Assembly: GCF_022538185.1 (NCBI RefSeq)
Contig: NZ_JAKYXC010000016.1
Coordinates: forward strand, 106,221 to 170,220
DNA length: 64,000 nt
Direction of reading: 5' to 3'
Source of the DNA: Microbacterium sp. CFH 31415
GTDB lineage: Bacteria > Actinomycetota > Actinomycetes > Actinomycetales > Microbacteriaceae
Each line of letters starts with the position of its first letter. Position 1 is the stretch's first letter. This document shows positions 1 through 7,883 of the stretch, one piece after another. The notes under the pieces are model-generated. The model saw only the letters and a program-made list of their open reading frames with translations, searched no databases and was not told the origin of the DNA. The position numbers were made by a program, and so were the translations under genes.

Positions 1-442
1 CGGGATGCCGGTCGGCGAAGTCCGACAGACCCACCAGCTCGGCGAGCCGGGCGACCCGCTCCTTGCGCTCGGCGCCTCCGACGCCGTGCAGCTCGAGCGG
101 CAGGGCGATGTTCGCGGCGACCGTCCGCCAGGGGAGGAGCCCGGCCTGCTGGAACGCGATGCCGTAGTCCTGGTCGCGCCGAGCGCGATGCGCGGGCTTG
201 CCGAACACCTCGACCGTGCCCGCGGTCGCCGCGTCGAGATCGGCGATGAGTCGCAGCAGCGTCGACTTGCCGCATCCCGATGGTCCGATGAGCGAGACGA
301 ACTCGCCCTCGGCGACCGTGAGCTCGATGCCGTCGAGCGCAGTGACGTCGCCGGCCTTCGAAGGGAACACCTTCGACGCCCCGTGCACGCTCACCGCGGC
401 CGCCCGGGTCACGGGCTCCACGCTCGTCGCCGTATCGGTCAT
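1..442 (-). CDS. ABC transporter ATP-binding protein, SsuB/TauB type (partial, C-terminus beyond window)
   Basis: Cytoplasmic ATPase of an ABC importer of the nitrate/sulfonate/taurine class. The visible 147 residues hold a Walker A motif (GPSGCGKST, about residues 53-61) and a Q-loop (FQQAGLLPW). The signature and Walker B motifs lie past the left edge of the window. The ATG at 442 shares one base with the stop of the permease gene (TGATG), so the two are translationally coupled. It is the last visible gene of the minus-strand operon that begins with amidohydrolase and hydantoinase genes, so the cargo may be a pyrimidine catabolite, hydantoin or ureide. Family assignment is secure; the substrate is inferred from neighbours only. 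A substrate-binding protein gene is expected to the left. Confidence 0.9.
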   Translation of the reverse strand, partial: MTDTATSVEPVTRAAAVSVHGASKVFPSKAGDVTALDGIELTVAEGEFVSLIGPSGCGKSTLLRLIADLDAATAGTVEVFGKPAHRARRDQDYGIAFQQAGLLPWRTVAANIALPLELHGVGGAERKERVARLAELVGLSDFADRHP

Positions 443-1392
443 CAGGCCGCCTCTCCTCGTCGGTAGTCCTTCAGCAGCACGCCCAGCAGCGCCACGGAGC
501 CCGCCGCGACCAGGCCGAGCGCGACAGCGCCGAAGATCGGCCCCCAGGCCTTCGCGGGGTCGCCCGACGCCTGGCCGGCGAACTGGATCAGCAGGCGTCC
601 TATGCCGCCCTGCAGGCCGGTCGAGACCTCGGCGACGACCGCGCCGATGACAGCGTTCGCCGCGCCGAGTCTCAGTGCGGGGAGCAGGTAGGGGACGGAT
701 GCCGGCAGCCGCAGCTTCACGAGCGTCGGCCAGTACCCGGCGGCGTAGGTGTGCATGAGCTCGGTGTGGATGCGATCGGGGGACTGCAGGCCGCGCAGGG
801 CCCCGACGGCGATCGGGAAGAAGGCGAGGTACGACGCGATCAGGGCGACCGACATCCAGTCCTGCCACTCCCAGCCGCCGATCTCGATGCGCGATCCCCA
901 GCTCTTGACGATCGGCGCGAACGCGATGAGCGGCACGGTCTGGCTGAGGATGATCCAGGGGAGCAGGCCCCACTCGGCGAGGCGCCAGCGCTGCATGAGC
1001 AGGGCGAACGCGAAGCCCACGAGCATCCCGACGATCCAGCCCACCGCCGCGATGCCCAGGGTCGTCAGCGCTCCGAGCGCGATGACACCCCACAGCGGAG
1101 GGGAGCCCTCCTGCCGGGTGACGGGCTCGAACAGCCGGCCGACCATCACCCACACGTGGGGCATCGCCAGGTCGGTCGTGCGCGGCAGGATGCGCAGCCC
1201 GGCGACGAGCACGCCGTCCTCAGGCGCGAGCCACTTGTACAGCTCCCACACGATCACGACCGCCGCGACGCCGACGATCCCCCACACCCACGCGAGACCG
1301 GAGCGGCGCGGGCGCGGACGCGGGGCGCGCGCCGGATGAGCCGGATCGCCCGGCGCGGCGATCTGGGTCTCGATGCCGGCGGTGCTCGTCAT
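442..1392 (-). CDS. ABC transporter permease, SsuC/TauC type
   Basis: Inner-membrane permease of 316 residues, partner of the adjacent SsuB-like ATPase. After a basic, Pro/Arg-rich N-terminus (residues 1-35) there are about six hydrophobic segments. The central region has the layout of the BPD_transp_1 fold, with an EAA-like loop (about residues 200-230, around AAGYWPTLVKLRLPAS). The C-terminal part (STGLQGGIGRLL) is typical of nitrate/taurine/riboflavin-precursor permeases. The ATG at 1392 overlaps the stop of the upstream oxidoreductase gene (ATGA) and its own stop overlaps the ATPase start, so the three genes are coupled. Cargo is unknown; a pyrimidine- or hydantoin-derived compound is inferred from the operon. 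Confidence 0.9.
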   Translation of the reverse strand: MTSTAGIETQIAAPGDPAHPARAPRPRPRRSGLAWVWGIVGVAAVVIVWELYKWLAPEDGVLVAGLRILPRTTDLAMPHVWVMVGRLFEPVTRQEGSPPLWGVIALGALTTLGIAAVGWIVGMLVGFAFALLMQRWRLAEWGLLPWIILSQTVPLIAFAPIVKSWGSRIEIGGWEWQDWMSVALIASYLAFFPIAVGALRGLQSPDRIHTELMHTYAAGYWPTLVKLRLPASVPYLLPALRLGAANAVIGAVVAEVSTGLQGGIGRLLIQFAGQASGDPAKAWGPIFGAVALGLVAAGSVALLGVLLKDYRRGEAA

Positions 1393-2405
1393 GCCTTCGC
1401 CGTGACGTGGGCCGAGAGCGCGGGGATGACGGTCTCGCCGTACACCCGCATCGTCTCCTCCTTGTTGTCGTGCTGGAGGTAGCCCGCGAACTGGGTCACG
1501 CCGAGGGCGCGCAGCTGCTCGAGCTTGGCGATGTGCTCGTCGGCGGTGCCCAGGATGCAGAACCGGTCGACGATCTGGTCGGGAACGAAGTCGACGTGGT
1601 CGTTGTCGGCCTTGCCGTGGGTGTTGTAGTCGTACCCCTGGCGTCCCGCGATGTAGTCGGTGAGCGCGTCGGGCACGGCGCCGTGCTCGCCGTACTTCGC
1701 GACGATGTCGGCGACGTGGTTGCCGACCATCCCGCCGAACCACCGGCACTGCTCGCGCATGTGGTGCCAGTCGTCTCCGATGTACATCGGCGCGGCGACG
1801 CAGAACGAGATGGCGTCGGGGTCGCGGCCGGCGGCGGCCGCGGCATCCCTCACCGTCTTGATCATCCACGCGGCGATGTCGACGTCCGCCAGCTGCAGGA
1901 TGAATCCGTCGCCCACCTCGCCCGTGAGCTTGAGCGCGAGCGGGCCGTATGCGGCGACCCAGACCTCGAGCTCCGACCCGCGGCTCCACGGGAACTGCAG
2001 GGTGGCGCCCTTGTACTCGACCGGCCGCGAGTTCGCGAGCTCGCGGATCACGTGGATCGACTCGCGCAGCTCCGACATCGTGACCGGCTTGCCGTTGGTC
2101 ACGCGCACTGCGGAGTCGCCCCGCCCGATGCCGCAGATCGTGCGGTTGCCGTACAGCTCGTTGAGGGTGGCGAAGACGGAAGCCGTCACGGTCCAGTCCC
2201 GGGTCGCCGGGTTCGTCACGAACGGACCGACCGTCACGCGCTTGGTCGCGTTGAGGATCGCCGAGTGGATGACGTACGGCTCCTCCCACAGCAGGTGCGA
2301 GTCGAAGGTCCACACGTGGCTGAAGCCGTGGGCCTCCGCCAGCTGTGCGAGCTGCACGGTGCGCGCGGCGGGAGGGTTGGTCTGAAGGACGACTCCGAAG
2401 TCCAT
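1389..2405 (-). CDS. LLM-class flavin/F420-dependent oxidoreductase (CPS_4043-like family)
   Basis: Luciferase-like monooxygenase-fold protein of 338 residues. The start MDFGVVLQ, the early FDSHLLWEEPY segment and the C-terminal region around DRFCILGTADEH follow the bacterial-luciferase/F420 pattern. I associate it with the CPS_4043-like family, which tends to sit beside dihydropyrimidinase genes. I chose the ATG at 2405 because the frame upstream (to 2552) only reads through the repeat and the neighbouring gene in a non-native frame. The gene lies 34 bp after the hydantoinase stop and overlaps the permease start by 4 bp. The reaction cannot be read from the sequence; a redox step on a dihydropyrimidine or hydantoin is a guess from context. 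Confidence 0.85.
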   Translation of the reverse strand: MDFGVVLQTNPPAARTVQLAQLAEAHGFSHVWTFDSHLLWEEPYVIHSAILNATKRVTVGPFVTNPATRDWTVTASVFATLNELYGNRTICGIGRGDSAVRVTNGKPVTMSELRESIHVIRELANSRPVEYKGATLQFPWSRGSELEVWVAAYGPLALKLTGEVGDGFILQLADVDIAAWMIKTVRDAAAAAGRDPDAISFCVAAPMYIGDDWHHMREQCRWFGGMVGNHVADIVAKYGEHGAVPDALTDYIAGRQGYDYNTHGKADNDHVDFVPDQIVDRFCILGTADEHIAKLEQLRALGVTQFAGYLQHDNKEETMRVYGETVIPALSAHVTAKA

Positions 2406-2432
2406 GATCTCGATACGCTCCGCTCCTCGATC
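2406..2432 (-). repeat. Short imperfect palindrome, GATCTCGAT...CTCGATC family
   Basis: Intergenic element between the oxidoreductase and hydantoinase genes. The left arm GATCTCGAT faces CTCGATC across about 10 bases. Two longer relatives flank rpoC at 31731-31763 and 35703-35736. I know similar sequences as scattered intergenic repeats in Microbacteriaceae. Its role is unknown; mRNA stabilisation or attenuation between operon genes is possible. Confidence 0.5.
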
Positions 2433-2439
2433 GGCGATG

Positions 2440-3873
2440 TCAGATGAGGTACTGGGACAGGCCGCGCTTGAGGAACCGGCCGTCCCCCTTGGCCCCGAGG
2501 TACCGGCCGCCGTCGACGACGACCTTGCCGCGCGAGATGACGGTGTCGACATGACCGTCGATCTCGAATCCCTCCCACGCGGAGTGGTCCATGTTCATGT
2601 GGTGGGATGCCGCGGAGATCGTCGTGTGCCCCTTCGGGTCGTACACCACGACGTCTCCGTCGGCGCCCGGCTGGATCACGCCCTTCCGTCCGTACAGGCC
2701 GAACATGCGGGCCGGGGTCGTGCTCGTGAGCTCGACCCAGCGCTCGAGGGTGATCTTGCCGGTCACGACGCCCTGGTACATGAGGTCCATGCGGTGCTCG
2801 ACCGACCCGATCCCGTTGGGGATCGCGCGGAAGTCATCGAGCCCGAGCTCCTTCTGACCCTTCATGCAGAACGGGCAGTGGTCGGTCGAGACCATCTGGA
2901 TGTCGTTCGTGCGCAGCGCCTGCCACATGTGATGCTGGTGGCCCTCGTCGCGGCTGCGCAGCGGCGTCGAGCACACCCACTTCGCGCCCTCGAACTGGCC
3001 CCACTCTTCGCTGAACCCGCCGAGCTGCTCCTCGAGCGACAGGTACAGGTACTGCGGACAGGTCTCGCCGAAGACGTTCCAGCCCTGGTCTCTCGCCCAG
3101 GCGATCTGGTCGACCGCCTGCTTGGCGCTCACGTGCACGGTGTACAGGGGCGCCCCGGTGAGGTTGGCGAGCATGATCGCGCGGTGCGTCGCCTCCTCCT
3201 CCATCTGCCAGGCCCGGGCGATGCCGTGGTAGTACGGCGCCTTCTTGCCGGCCTCGGCCAGCTGTGCGGCGAGCACGTCGATGGCGGGGCCGTTCTCGGC
3301 ATGCATCATCGTGAGCAGGCCGGTCTCGGCCGACACCTGCATCGCCTTCAGCACCTGCGCGTCGTCGGAGTAGAACACTCCGGGGTACGCCATGAAGAGC
3401 TTGAAGCTCGAGACGCCCTCGTCGAGCAGGCCGCGCATCGCGGCGAGCGAGTCGTCGTCGACCCCGCCGATGATCTGGTGGAACCCGTAGTCGATCGCGC
3501 AGTTGCCGGCGGCCTTCTCGTGCCACGCGGCGAGCCCGTCCTGCACGCGCTCGCCGTACTTCTGAACGGCGAAGTCGATGATCGACGTCGTCCCGCCCCA
3601 TGCCGCGGCCCGCGTGCCCGTCTCGAACGTGTCGGACGCGGCGGTGCCGCCGAACGGCAGCTCCATGTGCGTGTGCGCGTCGATGCCGCCCGGGATCACA
3701 TACCTGCCCGTGGCGTCGATGACGGTGTCGACCGAGGTCGACAGGTCGGTTCCCAGCAGCTGCGAGCCCGGTGCCAGCACGGCGGCGATGGTCTCGCCGT
3801 CGATGAGCACATCCGCTTCGCCGCGCCCGGTGGCCGAGACGACCGTTCCGCCGGTGATGAGTGTGGTGGTCAT
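2440..3873 (-). CDS. hydA: Dihydropyrimidinase / D-hydantoinase
   Basis: Cyclic amidohydrolase of 477 residues, the usual length. It opens 5,6-dihydropyrimidines or hydantoins to N-carbamoyl amino acids. The metal ligands are visible: H67 and H69 in DAHTHM, the probable carbamylated lysine K158 in SFKLFMAYPG, H191 (MMHAENG), H247 (TVHVSA) and D331 (STDHCPF). The start is MTTTLITGG. It lies 9 bp after the stop of the beta-ureidopropionase-like gene, which would take the next step, so the pair forms the lower reductive pyrimidine pathway. Separating dihydropyrimidinase from phenylhydantoinase needs substrate data; the neighbouring amidohydrolase favours dihydropyrimidine or hydantoin catabolism. 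Confidence 0.93.
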   Translation of the reverse strand: MTTTLITGGTVVSATGRGEADVLIDGETIAAVLAPGSQLLGTDLSTSVDTVIDATGRYVIPGGIDAHTHMELPFGGTAASDTFETGTRAAAWGGTTSIIDFAVQKYGERVQDGLAAWHEKAAGNCAIDYGFHQIIGGVDDDSLAAMRGLLDEGVSSFKLFMAYPGVFYSDDAQVLKAMQVSAETGLLTMMHAENGPAIDVLAAQLAEAGKKAPYYHGIARAWQMEEEATHRAIMLANLTGAPLYTVHVSAKQAVDQIAWARDQGWNVFGETCPQYLYLSLEEQLGGFSEEWGQFEGAKWVCSTPLRSRDEGHQHHMWQALRTNDIQMVSTDHCPFCMKGQKELGLDDFRAIPNGIGSVEHRMDLMYQGVVTGKITLERWVELTSTTPARMFGLYGRKGVIQPGADGDVVVYDPKGHTTISAASHHMNMDHSAWEGFEIDGHVDTVISRGKVVVDGGRYLGAKGDGRFLKRGLSQYLI

Positions 3874-3882
3874 GTCGGCCCC

Positions 3883-4731
3883 TTACGGCTTCGCGATCCG
3901 CGTGTAGGAGTCGGGCCGGCGGTCGCGGTAGAACTGCCAGTCGTCGCGCATCTCCTGCACCATGTTCAGATCGAGGTCGCGCACGAGCAGCTCCTCGCTG
4001 TCGCCCGAGCCGCGCTCGCCGACGAAGTTGCCGCGCGGGTCGATCACCTGGCTCGTGCCGTAGAAGTCGACGGCGAGGTCGCCGTACTCGTTGTCCTCGC
4101 GCCCGACGCGGTTGGGCTGCAGCACGAAGTAGCCGTTCGCGACGGCGGCGGCGGGGCCTTCGACCTCCCACAGCCGGTTCGACAGCCCGGGCTTGGTGGC
4201 GTTCGGGTTGAAGACCATGTGCGCGTCGGCGAGGCCGAGCTCGCGCCATCCCTCGGGGAAGTGCCGGTCATAGCAGATGTACATCCCGATCCGCCCGACC
4301 GCGGTGTCGAACACCGGGTAGCCGAGGTTGCCCGGACGGAAGTAGAACTTCTCCCAGAACCGGTCGAGGTGCGGCAGATGATGCTTGCGGTACTTGCCGA
4401 GGATCGTGCCGTCTGCGTCGACCAGCACCGAGGTGTTGTAGTACACGCCGGTCTCGGCCTCTTCGTAGATCGGCAGCACCATGACCGTTCCGAGCTCCTT
4501 CGCGACCGACGCGAAGCGCTGCACGATCGGCCCGTCCGCCTGCTCCGCGAAGCGGTAGTACTTCTTGTCCTGCGTGATGCCGAAGTACGGCCCGTAGAAC
4601 AGCTCCTGGAAGCACACGACCTGCGCACCCTGGGCCGCGGCATCCCTCGCGAATCCTTCGTGCTTGTCGAGCATCGACTCCTTGTCACCTGTCCAGGAAG
4701 TCTGCGAGATAGCCGCTCGTACCGTCGTCAT
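3883..4731 (-). CDS. Nitrilase-superfamily amidohydrolase, beta-ureidopropionase-like
   Basis: Cytosolic carbon-nitrogen hydrolase of 282 residues. The catalytic triad of the superfamily is visible: E43 in CFQELFYGPYF, K116 in KYRKHHLP and C153 in MYICYDRHFPEGW. The stretch LGYPVFDTAVGRIGMYICYDRHFP closely follows eukaryotic-type beta-ureidopropionase and N-carbamoylputrescine amidase. The likely reaction is hydrolysis of N-carbamoyl-beta-alanine or -beta-aminoisobutyrate to the amino acid, CO2 and ammonia. I chose the ATG at 4731 (MTTVRAAISQ); the frame continues upstream but that part has no family similarity. It is the first gene of the minus-strand operon. N-carbamoylputrescine amidase is the main alternative, but the hydantoinase next door favours the pyrimidine role. 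Confidence 0.9.
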   Translation of the reverse strand: MTTVRAAISQTSWTGDKESMLDKHEGFARDAAAQGAQVVCFQELFYGPYFGITQDKKYYRFAEQADGPIVQRFASVAKELGTVMVLPIYEEAETGVYYNTSVLVDADGTILGKYRKHHLPHLDRFWEKFYFRPGNLGYPVFDTAVGRIGMYICYDRHFPEGWRELGLADAHMVFNPNATKPGLSNRLWEVEGPAAAVANGYFVLQPNRVGREDNEYGDLAVDFYGTSQVIDPRGNFVGERGSGDSEELLVRDLDLNMVQEMRDDWQFYRDRRPDSYTRIAKP

Positions 4732-4854
4732 GTTGTCTCCGTCCGTGCTCGATCGAGGTCCCTCGGGCTGGGACCGACGGGGCGTGACCTGGGGGCTGCC
4801 TTGCCCCTGATCCTGTCGACTCGACGTTTCCCGTCGGTTTCGGCCTGTGACGCG

Positions 4855-4883
4855 ACAGTAAAGCCTCGTCCCGCGCGCCGCAA
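4855..4883 (-). promoter_or_regulatory. Candidate promoter of the pyrimidine/hydantoin operon
   Basis: On the minus strand TTGCGG (4883-4878) is followed after 17 bases by TACTGT (4860-4855), giving a predicted start near 4848 and a leader of about 117 nt before the ATG at 4731. The -35 match is only partial. The palindrome at 4883-4903 touches the -35 box. Confidence 0.35.
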
Positions 4884-4903
4884 TGGTCGGCTGGGCAGAC
4901 CAT
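4883..4903. promoter_or_regulatory. Palindrome ATGGTC-N9-GACCAT, candidate operator
   Basis: A perfect 6-bp inverted repeat with a 9-base centre, in the divergent region between the catabolic operon and the histidine kinase gene and abutting the proposed -35 box. TGGTC/GACCA half-sites resemble GntR/FadR-type operators, but the spacing is wider than usual. No regulator gene is adjacent. Confidence 0.3.
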
Positions 4904-4999
4904 AGGAGGGCCGACGCTCCCGGGCCGCTGCATCCCGGGAGGGATGCCCGCACCGGCGCTGTACATCGCGGGACGGATGCCGCGGCATCCGCTCTCGCG

Positions 5000-5005
5000 T
5001 ACCGT
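5000..5005 (+). promoter_or_regulatory. -10 box (TACCGT) for a leaderless histidine kinase mRNA
   Basis: TACCGT ends 6 bases before the GTG at 5012, which places the transcription start at or next to the start codon. No Shine-Dalgarno sequence precedes the GTG. No clear -35 box is seen. A perfect palindrome GGATGCCGCGGCATCC lies just upstream (4975-4990). Confidence 0.5.
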
Positions 5006-5011
5006 GAAACG

Positions 5012-6181
5012 GTGTTCCGCAGCCTGAAGCCCTACCAGCTCGTCGTCGACGTGGTGGTCGCTGGGCTGTTCGCGGCGATCGCACTGCCGCTGGAGATCCA
5101 GTACACCGACCCGCTCAACGGCTTCTCGTTCGGCCTGCTCTCGGCGGTCGTCATGACGCTGCTGCTCGCGGCCGCGCTGGCGGTGCGGCGGCTGTCGCCG
5201 GGCATCGCGCTCGGGGTGGCGTGGCTGGCCGCGATCGCGCAGATGTCGTTCGGCCGGCCACCGGGGGTCGCCGACGTCGCGATCTTCGCGGTGCTCTACG
5301 CGACGGCCGCGTACGGCACGCAGCGGGTGTTCTGGCTGGGCTTCGCCTCGTCGTTCCTCGGCGCCGTCGTCATCACGGTGTACCTCGCGATCGGGCCGTA
5401 CTTCGGGTCGGGCAGCGGTGTGACCTGGAGCACCATCCCCATCGCGCTGGCGGTGCTCGTGGCGGCCGGGTTCGCGCTGCTGCTGTCGTGGACGGTCGGC
5501 GCGCTCGTGCGCACGTCGCTGCGGGCGCGCGAGAACCGGCGGGCGCAGGAGCGCGCCGAGGCCGAGGCCGTCGTCGAGCAGGAGCGCGTGCGGATCGCGC
5601 GCGACATGCACGACGTCGTCGCCCACTCGCTCGCGGTGGTGATCGCCCAGGCCGACGGGGCGCGGTATGCCGCGTCATCCGATCCCTCGGTCGCGACGGC
5701 CACGCTCGCCACGATCTCGACCACCGCACGCACCGCGCTCGCCGACGTGCGGCTGCTGCTGACGCAGCTGCGCCACAGTCAGGCCGACGGGCCGCAGCCG
5801 ACGCTCGCCGACCTCGAGGCGCTCTACGCCCAGGTGCGCGCGGCCGGCGTCGACCTGCGCGTCGACGTGGACCCGGCGCCGAGCGGCGAACCGCCCGCCG
5901 GCGTGCAGCTGGCGGTGTACCGCATCCTGCAGGAGGCGCTCACCAACGCGCTGCGCCACGGCGACGGCGGCGCCGTCGAGGTGCGGCTCGCGTGGAACCC
6001 CGCGCGAGTCGAGCTCGAGGTCGGCAACGGCGTCGCGGAATCGGCGGGGCCGCCCGCCGCGGGCCATGGCGTGATCGGCATGCGCGAGCGGGCTCAGCTC
6101 GTGGGCGGCAGCCTCGCCGCGGCAGCCGAGGGTGCGAGATTCGTCGTGCGCGCCTCGCTTCCGATCGGGGCGGCGACGTGA
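5012..6181 (+). CDS. Two-component sensor histidine kinase, NarL/DesK-type (HisKA_3)
   Basis: Membrane sensor kinase of 389 residues. The N-terminal half has about five hydrophobic segments and no large extracytoplasmic loop. A coiled region (RENRRAQERAEAEAVVEQE) leads into the HisKA_3 dimerisation domain with the phospho-acceptor H200 in RDMHDVVAHSL. The HATPase_c domain follows, with an N-box (LQEALTNALRHG) and a G-box (GHGVIGMRERAQLVGG). I chose the GTG at 5012 because TACCGT lies 6 bases upstream; the open frame reaches back to 4883 but that part is promoter-like and Arg/Pro-rich. The response regulator begins 115 bp downstream. The signal is unknown. Confidence 0.9.
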   Translation: MFRSLKPYQLVVDVVVAGLFAAIALPLEIQYTDPLNGFSFGLLSAVVMTLLLAAALAVRRLSPGIALGVAWLAAIAQMSFGRPPGVADVAIFAVLYATAAYGTQRVFWLGFASSFLGAVVITVYLAIGPYFGSGSGVTWSTIPIALAVLVAAGFALLLSWTVGALVRTSLRARENRRAQERAEAEAVVEQERVRIARDMHDVVAHSLAVVIAQADGARYAASSDPSVATATLATISTTARTALADVRLLLTQLRHSQADGPQPTLADLEALYAQVRAAGVDLRVDVDPAPSGEPPAGVQLAVYRILQEALTNALRHGDGGAVEVRLAWNPARVELEVGNGVAESAGPPAAGHGVIGMRERAQLVGGSLAAAAEGARFVVRASLPIGAAT

Positions 6182-6296
6182 GCCGGGGTCCATGCGACGC
6201 AACGGCGGAGATCGTCCACGACACACCGGTGACGGATGCCGCGGCCCGGCGTGCCGCCCATGATCACCGATTCTGCGCACGACCGGGGGAGGACCG

Positions 6297-6935
6297 ATGA
6301 TCCGCGTCGCACTCGTGGACGACCAGGCGCTGTTCCGCGCCGGCATCCGCATGCTGGTCGATTCGCAGCCCGACCTCGAGGTCGTGGCCGAGGCGTCCGA
6401 CGGGCGCGAGGCGCTCGACGTGGTCCGCTCCACCCGCCCCGACGTGGTGCTGATGGACATCCGCATGCCGGTCATGGACGGCCTGACCGCGACAGCCGAG
6501 CTGCTCGCCGACCCCGAGCCGCCGCGCATCGTCATGCTCACGACGTTCGACCTCGACGAGGCCGCGGCCCGCGCGATCCGCCAGGGCGCCAGCGGCTTCC
6601 TGCTGAAGGACGCCGACCCCGAGTTCCTGCTCGCTGCCATCCGCACCGTGCATTCGGGATCGGCCGTGATCGCGGCGTCCGCCACCCGCGACCTGTTCGC
6701 TCACTTCGCGGATGCCGCACCGCGGCCCGTTCCGCCCGCCTATGGCGGGCTCACCGAGCGCGAGCGCGAGATCTTCGCGCTCGCCGCCCGCGGCCTGTCG
6801 AACGCCGAGATCGCGGCCCGGGAGTTCCTGTCGGAGGCGACGGTGAAGACGCACATCAGCCGCATCCTGACCAAGCTCGGCCTGCGCGACCGCGTGCAGC
6901 TGGTGGTGTTCGCCTTCGAGCACGGCCTGGCGTAG
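6297..6935 (+). CDS. NarL/FixJ-family response regulator
   Basis: DNA-binding response regulator of 212 residues and partner of the preceding kinase. The receiver domain shows acidic D8-D9, the phospho-acceptor D54 in LMDIRMPVMDG and the conserved lysine in LLKDADPEF. A LuxR-type helix-turn-helix occupies about residues 150-205 (LTEREREIFALAARGLSNAEI, then VKTHISRILTKL). A strong Shine-Dalgarno sequence (GGGGGAGG) precedes the ATG. The kinase-to-regulator gap of 115 bp suggests co-transcription. Targets are unknown. The gene ends at an inverted repeat shared with the convergent hemerythrin gene. Confidence 0.93.
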   Translation: MIRVALVDDQALFRAGIRMLVDSQPDLEVVAEASDGREALDVVRSTRPDVVLMDIRMPVMDGLTATAELLADPEPPRIVMLTTFDLDEAAARAIRQGASGFLLKDADPEFLLAAIRTVHSGSAVIAASATRDLFAHFADAAPRPVPPAYGGLTEREREIFALAARGLSNAEIAAREFLSEATVKTHISRILTKLGLRDRVQLVVFAFEHGLA

Positions 6936-6949
6936 CGGCGGCGCACGGG

Positions 6950-7037
6950 CGTGCACAACGTCGGCATTTCTGCCGCACCGGCGCCGGCATCGCGGCGCGC
7001 CGCCCGGCAACCGGTCGATCTGCCGAGGTTGTGCACG
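6950..7037. repeat. 17-bp inverted repeat between convergent genes
   Basis: The arms 6950-6966 (CGTGCACAACGTCGGCA) and 7021-7037 match with one mismatch and are separated by 54 bases. They sit between the convergent response-regulator and hemerythrin genes, where a bidirectional terminator is expected. The loop is long and there is no T-tract, so this may instead be a mobile REP-like element. Confidence 0.5.
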
Positions 7038-7055
7038 GCGCGCGGCGTCGCGGGG

Positions 7056-7745
7056 TCAGCGACCCTCGAGGGCGGCGCGGTGCTTGGCGTACTGGCGCCG
7101 GCCGATCAGGCGCCACGCGAGCCGGCCGGGCGCCGGCATGTGCGTGCGCAGCCACGCGTCGCCGCCGTCGGGCTGCGACGCGAGGATCTCGCCGAGCTGC
7201 TGCCATGTCTGCCCCTTCGGCACGGCCTTGCGTCCGTGCTCGGCGAACCACTCGACCTCCTCCTCGGTGATCGTGCGCTCCATGACGGGCACGATGTTGG
7301 CCTCCTCGTCGGGGAGGTGCACGGCGAGGGCGGCGTTGATCCCATCGAGCGCCGCGAGCACGGGCACCGAGTCCGCCTCCGACGCTGACGCACGCCAGGC
7401 CGGCAGCGCCCGGTCCAGGGCGGTGAGGTGCACGAGCATCTCGGCGTGCTGCTCCTTCATGCGCTCGACGTGCGCGGCGCAGGCCGGTGCCCGCTCCTCG
7501 AGGGCGTCCCACAGTCGGGCGTCCTCGCCCTCGTGGTGGGCGTGCAGCGCGATCGACAGCGTCTCGAGCTGCGTGGCGACCGCGGCCGCGTGTGCGGTGT
7601 CGCCGGAGGCGACGCCGCGCACCAGGTCGGGGCTCTCGCCGAACGTGCGCCGGAAGAGCCGATGGATCTCGATCATCCCGCTGGCGTCGCACGTCTTCGG
7701 GCCGGCGGGCAGGTCGCCGCGCGGCGGCAGGGGCGTGGCGGGCAT
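7056..7745 (-). CDS. Hemerythrin HHE domain protein
   Basis: Cytoplasmic protein of 229 residues with a helical bundle rich in metal-ligand residues: H28 (EIHRLFRR), H68/H70/H71 with E72 and E74 (ALHAHHEGED), H92 and H100 (HVERMKEQH), and a later HLPDEEANIVP segment. This pattern fits a di-iron hemerythrin, a group linked to oxygen, NO or iron sensing and repair of oxidative damage. The C-terminal 60 residues (from about 170) are basic and end in YAKHRAALEGR. The ATG at 7745 has GAGGAG upstream and a TAGGGT -10-like box at 7777-7782. The next gene is divergent. Confidence 0.88.
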   Translation of the reverse strand: MPATPLPPRGDLPAGPKTCDASGMIEIHRLFRRTFGESPDLVRGVASGDTAHAAAVATQLETLSIALHAHHEGEDARLWDALEERAPACAAHVERMKEQHAEMLVHLTALDRALPAWRASASEADSVPVLAALDGINAALAVHLPDEEANIVPVMERTITEEEVEWFAEHGRKAVPKGQTWQQLGEILASQPDGGDAWLRTHMPAPGRLAWRLIGRRQYAKHRAALEGR

Positions 7746-7776
7746 CGGGTCTCCTCGTCATCTATGGCCTGCCGCG

Positions 7777-7782
7777 ACCCTA
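7777..7782 (-). promoter_or_regulatory. -10-like box for the hemerythrin gene
   Basis: TAGGGT on the minus strand, about 31 bases before the ATG at 7745; a GAGGAG ribosome site lies between them. No convincing -35 box is seen. Confidence 0.3.
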
Positions 7783-7870
7783 GACCCGTGCCCCGGCGCG
7801 CGGAAGAGATCATCCTGCAGATGTACTCGGATGCCTCGCCAGGCCGACGCGCCGTCCCACCTGCCGTTCG

Positions 7871-7876
7871 TACCGT
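7871..7876 (+). promoter_or_regulatory. -10 box (TACCGT) for a leaderless ABC ATPase mRNA
   Basis: TACCGT is followed by 7 bases and the ATG at 7884, the same geometry as several other genes here. No clear -35 box is seen. Confidence 0.5.
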
Positions 7877-7883
7877 CGAAGGC

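Noticed and set aside
2404..4905. Open frame of about 830 codons on the plus strand across the hydantoinase genes
   Set aside because: Antisense shadow; the minus-strand frames hold all catalytic motifs.
4883..5011. N-terminal extension of the histidine kinase from an ATG at 4883
   Set aside because: The extra 43 codons are Arg/Pro-rich and overlap the palindrome and -10 box; GTG 5012 fits better.
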